Origin: Variovorax atrisoli 110B
GTDB lineage: Bacteria; Pseudomonadota; Gammaproteobacteria; Burkholderiales; Burkholderiaceae_C
Assembly (NCBI RefSeq): GCF_000382045.1
Contig: NZ_KB907470.1
Coordinates: forward strand, 20,631-84,630
Reading direction: 5' to 3'
DNA: 64,000 nucleotides
The translations under genes and the position numbers were made by a program. The notes beneath the pieces are model-generated. The model did not search any database. It was not told where the DNA came from and was given only the letters and a program-made list of their open reading frames with translations. Shown here one piece after another: positions 50,633 through 64,000 of this stretch. Positions within the stretch are counted from its first letter, which is position 1. The number at the start of each line of letters is the position of its first letter.

Positions 50633-51241
50633 TCAAAGCAGCGGTGCCGCCGGACGCAGACGCACGGCCCATGCCACCAGCAGCGCCGGGAACTGTGCGA
50701 TGGCAGCGTTGTACTGCGCCACCGCCTGGTTGAACTGGCTGCGCGCGATCTCGGCGGCCGCGGAAGGCTCGGGCCAGCCGATCGGCTCCGCGGCGCCCGG
50801 TACGCCGGTGGTCGTGCCGGGCAGCAGCTGCGCGGGCCGCGACAGCGTGCCGTCGGCGTCGAACACCGTCACCTGGTCGGGATGCTGCCGCTGCCAGGCG
50901 CCGATCCAGACCTGGAGCGCGGTCGCCAGCGCGGCCATGCCGCCCGCTTCGAGCGGCCGCAGCCGGGTCGCACCCAGCAGGGTCGCCAGCTGTGCAGTGG
51001 CAGCCTGCAGCGGAGCGATGGACGAGAGCGACTCCCCGGTCGGCGGCGCCTCGGGCGGTGGGTCCGCCGCGATGCTGGCCTGCACGAAGTCGAGCTGCTT
51101 GCCCAGCGCCGCATCGAGCTGGCCATAGGCCTGCAGCACGGCCGCGCGCAGGCGCACCAGCCGGTTGTAGGCACCGACAAACCAGAAGAGCAGGACCGCG
51201 GCCACGATCCAGCCGGCCAGCGATTCGGGCAACAAGCTCAT
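50633..51241 (-). CDS. LemA-like membrane protein
   Basis: A 202-residue protein with one N-terminal membrane helix (S-L-A-G-W-I-V-A-A-V-L-L-F-W-F). Residues following it, G-A-Y-N-R-L-V-R-L-R-A-A-V-L-Q-A-Y-G-Q-L-D-A-A-L, match the start of the LemA coiled-coil bundle, and F-N-Q-A-V-A-Q-Y-N-A-A-I-A-Q-F-P matches its conserved last helix. The middle is shorter and Pro-rich compared with typical LemA. The ATG at 51241 has GAGG upstream; an ATG at 51265 has none. LemA function is unknown. The rpoC terminator separates it from the polymerase operon, and rsmB follows by 49 bases. Confidence 0.72.
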   Translation of the reverse strand: MSLLPESLAGWIVAAVLLFWFVGAYNRLVRLRAAVLQAYGQLDAALGKQLDFVQASIAADPPPEAPPTGESLSSIAPLQAATAQLATLLGATRLRPLEAGGMAALATALQVWIGAWQRQHPDQVTVFDADGTLSRPAQLLPGTTTGVPGAAEPIGWPEPSAAAEIARSQFNQAVAQYNAAIAQFPALLVAWAVRLRPAAPLL

Positions 51242-51288
51242 CGACGACAAGGCCTCATCATGCAAACACAGGGGAAGAACAAATGAAA

Positions 51289-51320
51289 ACGCCCCCCGAC
51301 CGGGGCCGGTCGGGGGGCGT
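51289..51320 (-). terminator. Rho-independent terminator of the rpoBC operon
   Basis: A 13-bp GC-rich stem, ACGCCCCCCGACC / GGTCGGGGGGCGT, with a 6-base loop lies 33 bases after the rpoC stop. In the minus direction it is followed by TTTTCATTTG. It should be an efficient intrinsic terminator. Confidence 0.9.
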
Positions 51321-51352
51321 GTGTACCGGTCATGGCCGGTGATGCTAACCAG

Positions 51353-55588
<4,236 letters not shown>

Positions 55589-55609
55589 AAGACTCTTTCC
55601 CTTTTCAAA

Positions 55610-59734
<4,125 letters not shown>

Positions 59735-60027
59735 GAGAGCTCCGGTGCTTGAGATCTTCAGCGACTTGTCAGCAGTGCCGGGGCACCACTGCTTGGCGGC
59801 TGGCCACTACCAGCCGTTGGCGGACAGCGATGCGTTGCACATCGCCCGAACCAAGGGGTCTTCTGCAGTCGGGGTCAGAAGACACTCAAAAAACATCTCG
59901 TTCCGGCTTCGCCATCGGCCTTGTGGCCTTCGGGAAACCGGCAGCGAGCCGGCTTTTGAGTGCGCTCTGAAAGCGGCAAAGGCTGGAGGGCCTTTTCAGG
60001 CACCTCCAGCCCTCCAGGGGGTCTGAA
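59735..60027 (-). promoter_or_regulatory. rplL-rpoB intergenic region with attenuator-like hairpin
   Basis: A 293-base gap without a credible gene. Soon after the rplL stop, a hairpin GGCTGGAGG / CCTCCAGCC (59981-60011) is followed on the transcribed strand by TTTGCCGCTTTC. Its position matches the partial terminator and processing region known between rplL and rpoB in E. coli, which lowers polymerase output relative to ribosomal proteins. The same role here is inferred from position. Confidence 0.5.
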
Positions 60028-60405
<378 letters not shown>

Positions 60406-60450
60406 TTTTGTTTCCTAACAATTGGGTTGAATGTTTCAAACGCAGGCGGC

Positions 60451-60984
60451 TCAGGCTGCCTGTGCTTCTGCCGGGGCATCGGCGGGTGCAGCTTCGCCAC
60501 CACCACGCTTCTCGGCCAGCGCCGCGAGCACGCGGGCGGTACGAGAGATCGGGGATTGCATCAAGCCCAGCAGTTGAGCCAGCAGCACTTCCTTCGAAGG
60601 GATGTTGGCCAGTTGCTTCACGCCTTCGACGTCCAGGGCCTTGCCACCGAATGCGCCGCCGCGAATGACCAGCTTGTCGTTGGTCTTAGCGAAATCGGCC
60701 ACCACCTTGGCGGCGGCCACAGCGTCTTCGGAGAAGCCATAGATCAGCGGGCCGGTCATCTGGTCGCCGACGACTTCAAACGGGCTGCCAGCGACAGCAC
60801 GGCGGGCCAGCGTGTTCTTCAGAACACTCAGGCTCACACCCTTGCTGCGCGCTTCGTTGCGCAGTTTGGTCATATCGGCCACCGTGATGCCACGGTATTC
60901 CGCCATCACGAGCGTTTGAGCTTTTGCGGCGAGGCTGGTCACGTCGTTGATGACCGCTTCTTTCTCACTGCGATTCAGACTCAA
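60451..60984 (-). CDS. rplJ: 50S ribosomal protein L10
   Basis: A 177-residue stalk-base protein carrying L7/L12 dimers. It begins L-S-L-N-R-S-E-K-E-A-V and contains Y-R-G-I-T-V-A-D-M-T-K-L-R and K-N-T-L-A-R-R-A, typical of L10. The start codon is TTG, unusual for a ribosomal protein, with AAGGAG 7 bases upstream; no in-frame ATG near the N terminus would preserve the family's conserved start. The C-terminal Ala/Glu tail is longer than in E. coli. L10 usually represses its own mRNA through the leader upstream. Confidence 0.97.
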   Translation of the reverse strand: MSLNRSEKEAVINDVTSLAAKAQTLVMAEYRGITVADMTKLRNEARSKGVSLSVLKNTLARRAVAGSPFEVVGDQMTGPLIYGFSEDAVAAAKVVADFAKTNDKLVIRGGAFGGKALDVEGVKQLANIPSKEVLLAQLLGLMQSPISRTARVLAALAEKRGGGEAAPADAPAEAQAA

Positions 60985-61239
60985 GGTCTACTCCTTTCAA
61001 TGCGATCTTCGGCCGGGGCCTGCGATCGCGCTTCATGCAGCGACCAACTGTCAGGAACAAAAAAATCGATTTCCTTGATTCCTTGCAGCGGGATCGCCAT
61101 CTGCGCTGGATACCGGACGGGAAGGTCCGGCGTTTAAGTGCAGCACCCTGCACACCAGCGGTCTTGGATGGCCCGCGGCAACCGAAGCCGCCGCGACCCA
61201 CCACATCCGCCCCACCCTTGCGAGGTGGAGCAAATCTCT
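60985..61239 (-). promoter_or_regulatory. rplJ leader / intergenic region (probable L10 autoregulatory leader)
   Basis: A 255-base gap between rplA and rplJ with no credible gene. Its place and size fit the L10 leader, where the L10-L12 complex binds the mRNA and blocks rplJ-rplL translation. The ribosome binding site AAGGAG lies at 60991-60996. Several short complementary segments occur (for example GGACGGGAAGGTCC at 61118-61131 region), but I have not derived a consensus fold, so the assignment is positional. Confidence 0.4.
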
Positions 61240-61938
61240 TTAGCTCGCCGAGATGGTTTGCGTGTCCACGCGGACACCCAGACCCATGGTCGACGACACG
61301 GCCACCTTGCGCAGGTACACGCCCTTGCTGGTCGCCGGCTTGGCCTTGACCAGAGCGTCGATCAGCGCGGCGAGGTTGCCCTGCAGCTTGTCGTTGTCGA
61401 ACGAGCGGCGGCCGATCGTGCCGTGCACGATGCCGGCCTTGTCGACGCGGAACTGGACCTGGCCGGCCTTGGCGTTCTTCACGGCCGTGGCGACGTCCGG
61501 GGTCACGGTGCCGACCTTCGGGTTCGGCATCAGGCCGCGCGGGCCCAGCACCTGACCGAGCGTACCGACGACGCGCATTGCGTCCGGCGCAGCGATCACG
61601 ACGTCGAAAGGCATGTCGCCAGCCTTGACCATGGCAGCCAGGTCGTCCATGCCGACGATGTCGGCGCCGGCGGCCTTGGCTTCTTCAGCCTTGGCGCCCT
61701 GGGCGAACACGGCGACGCGCTTGGTCTTGCCGGTGCCGTTGGGCAGCACGACGGCGCCACGCACGACCTGGTCCGACTTCTTGGCGTCGATGCCGAGCTG
61801 CACGGCCACGTCGATCGATTCGTCGAACTTGGCGGTGGCTGCTTCCTTGACGATGGTGATCGCGTCAGCCAGCGGGTACAGCTTGGTGCTGTCGACCTTG
61901 CCTTCGAGCGACTTCTGCTTCTTGGTGATCTTGGCCAT
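61240..61938 (-). CDS. rplA: 50S ribosomal protein L1
   Basis: A 232-residue L1 protein, the mobile L1-stalk component that also represses its own operon in bacteria. The conserved segments L-P-N-G-T-G-K-T-K-R-V-A-V-F, G-P-R-G-L-M-P-N-P-K-V-G-T-V-T and G-K-V-D-S-T-K-L-Y are present. Its ATG immediately follows the rplK stop (no gap), so the two are translationally coupled. Confidence 0.99.
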   Translation of the reverse strand: MAKITKKQKSLEGKVDSTKLYPLADAITIVKEAATAKFDESIDVAVQLGIDAKKSDQVVRGAVVLPNGTGKTKRVAVFAQGAKAEEAKAAGADIVGMDDLAAMVKAGDMPFDVVIAAPDAMRVVGTLGQVLGPRGLMPNPKVGTVTPDVATAVKNAKAGQVQFRVDKAGIVHGTIGRRSFDNDKLQGNLAALIDALVKAKPATSKGVYLRKVAVSSTMGLGVRVDTQTISAS

Positions 61939-62370
61939 TTACACGCCCTCCACATTCACGCCCATCGAACGGGCCGTACCGGCGATGGTGCGGACCGCGG
62001 CGTCCATGTCGGCAGCGGTCAGGTCCTTCATCTTGGTCTTTGCGATCTCTTCGAGCTGTGCACGCGTGATCTTGCCGACCTTGTCGGTGTGCGGGCGTGC
62101 GGAGCCCTTGTCGAGCTTGATCGCCTTCTTGATCAGCACGCCGGCCGGCGGCGACTTGATGATGAAGGTGAAGCTCTTGTCGGCGAAAGCGGTGATGACC
62201 ACCGGCAGCGCCAGACCCGGCTCGTAGCTCTGCGTCTGCGCGTTGAACGCCTTGCAGAATTCCATGATGTTCAGACCGCGCTGACCGAGTGCGGGACCGA
62301 TCGGCGGGGACGGGTTGGCCTTACCAGCTGGCACTTGCAGCTTGATGAAGCCGACGATTTTCTTCGCCAT
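61939..62370 (-). CDS. rplK: 50S ribosomal protein L11
   Basis: A 143-residue L11 protein of the GTPase-associated centre, needed for RelA-dependent stringent signalling and release-factor function. It begins M-A-K-K-I-V-G-F-I-K-L-Q-V-P-A-G-K-A-N-P-S-P-P-I-G-P-A-L-G-Q, the classic signature, and contains K-S-P-P-A-G-V-L-I-K-K-A. It is 137 bases downstream of nusG, long enough to hold a promoter, though I see no clear -35/-10. Confidence 0.99.
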   Translation of the reverse strand: MAKKIVGFIKLQVPAGKANPSPPIGPALGQRGLNIMEFCKAFNAQTQSYEPGLALPVVITAFADKSFTFIIKSPPAGVLIKKAIKLDKGSARPHTDKVGKITRAQLEEIAKTKMKDLTAADMDAAVRTIAGTARSMGVNVEGV

Positions 62371-62507
62371 GCTTTTTTCTCCTTGCGGGTGATATCGCCT
62401 TGGCTTGCGGCCGAGGCTCCCCGGGGTTAAACGACTCTTCGATCAAGGCCGCGCGCCGAGTCGGACAACGCGCAGCCGGGAATGATTCAGACCTCGCGGT
62501 CCGGGGC

Positions 62508-63119
62508 TCAGGTCTTCTCGACCTGGCTGAATTCGAGCTCCACGGGCGTCGCGCGGCCGAAGATCATGACCGACACGCTCACCTTGCTCTTCTCGTAGTT
62601 GACTTCCTCGACGGTGCCGTTGAAGTCGGTGAACGGGCCTTCCTTGACGCGCACGAATTCGCCGACGGTGAACTCGATCTTGTGGCGCGGCTTCTCGGTG
62701 CCCTGCTGCATCTGGCTGACGATGTCCTCGACCTCTTTCTGCGAGATCGGAGCCGGACGATTCTTGGCACCGCCCACGAAGCCCGTCACCTTGTTGGTGT
62801 GCTTCACGAGGTGCCAGCTCTCGTCGTCCATGATCATTTCGACCAGCACGTAGCCAGGAAAGAAGCGGCGCTCGGTGGTGCGCTTCTGGCCGTTCTTGAT
62901 TTCGACCACTTCTTCGGTCGGAACCAGGATGCGACCGAACTTGCCCTGCATGCCGGCGCGGTTGATGCGCTCGGTGATGTTGCGCTCGACAGCCTTCTCC
63001 ATGCCCGAATAGGCATGCACCACGTACCAACGCAGGTCGGGGTTGGCGGCAGGCGCCAGCACGGAGGTGCTTTCTTCCTCCGGCGCGCCCGGCGTGGTTT
63101 CAACTGCGTCGTCAGTCAT
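62508..63119 (-). CDS. nusG: Transcription termination/antitermination protein NusG
   Basis: A 203-residue NusG. An acidic 28-residue N-terminal extension precedes the NGN domain starting R-W-Y-V-V-H-A-Y-S-G-M-E, with R-R-F-F-P-G-Y-V-L-V-E-M and the C-terminal KOW domain G-E-F-V-R-V-K-E-G-P-F-T-D-F-N-G-T-V-E-E-V. It binds RNAP, and its KOW domain contacts Rho or ribosomal S10. It starts one base after the secE stop codon. Confidence 0.98.
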   Translation of the reverse strand: MTDDAVETTPGAPEEESTSVLAPAANPDLRWYVVHAYSGMEKAVERNITERINRAGMQGKFGRILVPTEEVVEIKNGQKRTTERRFFPGYVLVEMIMDDESWHLVKHTNKVTGFVGGAKNRPAPISQKEVEDIVSQMQQGTEKPRHKIEFTVGEFVRVKEGPFTDFNGTVEEVNYEKSKVSVSVMIFGRATPVELEFSQVEKT

Positions 63120-63503
63120 TTACTTTCTCCAGCCCAGAATGAGGTCGAAAAACACCCATTCGAGCGTCTTGTCGGTAAGCCAGAGGAAGACGGACATGAT
63201 CGCCACGAAGGCAAACACGTAGGCCGTCATCTGCATCGCTTCCTTGCGGGTCGGCCAGACAACCTTCCTGACTTCGCGCCACGAATCACGACCGAAAGCC
63301 CACAACTGGCGGCCATTCTCCGAACTACCGAAGGCAGCCACTGCCGCAGCCAGACCAACCAGCAGCGCAGCCCATTGCACCAGCGAACCTTGGCGGGCCA
63401 GCAGATAGAACGCCACAATGGCGCCCACCGCCAGCACCACAGCCGCGGCCAATTTGGCCTTGTCGGCGCCGGTGCTCACGGTTTCGATTTGAGAAGTGGC
63501 CAT
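63120..63503 (-). CDS. secE: Preprotein translocase subunit SecE
   Basis: A 127-residue SecE with three predicted membrane helices, like the E. coli form: two N-terminal helices (about 17-35 and 41-58) and a conserved C-terminal one after the amphipathic E-V-R-K-V-V-W-P-T-R-K-E-A signature. It clamps SecY in the Sec translocon. Position directly before nusG is the usual order in proteobacteria. Confidence 0.97.
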   Translation of the reverse strand: MATSQIETVSTGADKAKLAAAVVLAVGAIVAFYLLARQGSLVQWAALLVGLAAAVAAFGSSENGRQLWAFGRDSWREVRKVVWPTRKEAMQMTAYVFAFVAIMSVFLWLTDKTLEWVFFDLILGWRK

Positions 63504-63544
63504 GTTCGGCTGTTTTCCTGTGGCCTTGAGGCCTTCAATTCAAT

Positions 63545-63587
63545 GCGTCTCTTCAGACGCCGAAGCCCGTCGGGGCGCGACGGGCTT
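63545..63587. other. Two hairpins between tRNA-Trp and secE
   Basis: GCGTCT-CTTC-AGACGC (63545-63560) and AAGCCCGTC-GGGGCGC-GACGGGCTT (63563-63587) form clean stems. The T-run is on the plus-strand side, so neither looks like a terminator for the leftward transcript. They more likely mark tRNA 3' processing or attenuation between tuf-tRNA-Trp and secE-nusG. Confidence 0.45.
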
Positions 63588-63606
63588 TTCGGAGTGCCAC
63601 CTTAAG

Positions 63607-63682
63607 TGGCAGGGGCAGTAGGAATCGAACCTACAACCTTCGGTTTTGGAGACCGACGCTCTGCCAATTGAGCTATACCCCT
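63607..63682 (-). tRNA. tRNA-Trp (CCA)
   Basis: A 76-base cloverleaf on the minus strand: acceptor AGGGGTA, D-arm TAGCTCAATTGGCAGAGC, anticodon stem CGGTCT-CCA-AAACCG, T-arm GGTTCGATTCC and an encoded CCA end. Anticodon CCA reads UGG. It sits between tuf (22 bases upstream) and secE, the usual place in proteobacteria. Confidence 0.97.
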
Positions 63683-63704
63683 CCGGTACTTCGCACTCGC
63701 CCTA

Positions 63705-64000
<296 letters not shown>

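Noticed and set aside
63563..63587. Hairpin after tRNA-Trp as an intrinsic terminator
   Set aside because: The T-run lies on the plus-strand side. In the transcribed minus direction the stem is followed by CGGCG, so it is not a canonical terminator.

Overview
The window is a GC-rich bacterial chromosome segment with dense, often overlapping genes. The protein set and gene order point to a betaproteobacterium of the order Burkholderiales, most likely Comamonadaceae close to Variovorax. Supporting signs are the tuf-tRNA-Trp-secE-nusG-rplKAJL-rpoBC cluster, the rsmB-DUF4390-ntrY-ntrX-type cluster and a dctA-dctB-dctD set. The genus is inferred from family resemblance only; no search was run. I see no insertion sequence, prophage, CRISPR array or rRNA.

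Layout. 1-6.5 kb: the 3' part of a secretory ClpP-fold-like protein, an AEC-family permease, Rep helicase, a small lipoprotein coupled to outer-membrane phospholipase A, a probable dispersed intergenic repeat and NAD synthetase. 6.5-32.9 kb (all minus strand): one large apparent operon. It is transcribed from a 6171-residue Ig-like-repeat adhesin through a flavin-dependent-halogenase-like gene, a TolC-type outer-membrane protein, a type I secretion ABC transporter and an HlyD-type adaptor to a TPR/glycosyltransferase-like gene. 32.9-36.9 kb: an AT-richer regulatory block with an OmpR-type regulator whose receiver is degenerate, a 7TM-DISM histidine kinase and a divergent OmpR-type response regulator. 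Several palindromes lie between them.

37-41.9 kb: C4-dicarboxylate uptake and sensing (dctD, dctB, dctA), with a very good sigma-54 promoter in front of dctA. 41.9-45.2 kb: an MFS exporter, an Asp/Glu-racemase-family protein, a hotdog thioesterase and two small hypotheticals. 45.2-51.3 kb: tRNA-Phe with its terminator, an NtrX/NtrY-like two-component pair, a DUF4390 protein, RsmB and a LemA-like protein. 51.3-64 kb: the RNA polymerase/ribosomal protein cluster on the minus strand, running from a truncated tuf at the right edge to rpoC and its terminator.

How it fits together. The striking unit is the adhesin operon. The three secretion genes and the halogenase gene are linked by 4-base stop/start overlaps (GTGA, ATGA) or a 20-base overlap. 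The halogenase keeps the catalytic Lys and Glu positions of tryptophan halogenases, and the last gene looks like a glycosyltransferase. My best hypothesis is a giant type I-secreted biofilm adhesin that is covalently tailored (halogenated and/or glycosylated) or co-produced with a halogenated product, under local control of the adjacent sensor/regulator genes. This is inference from gene context and motifs.
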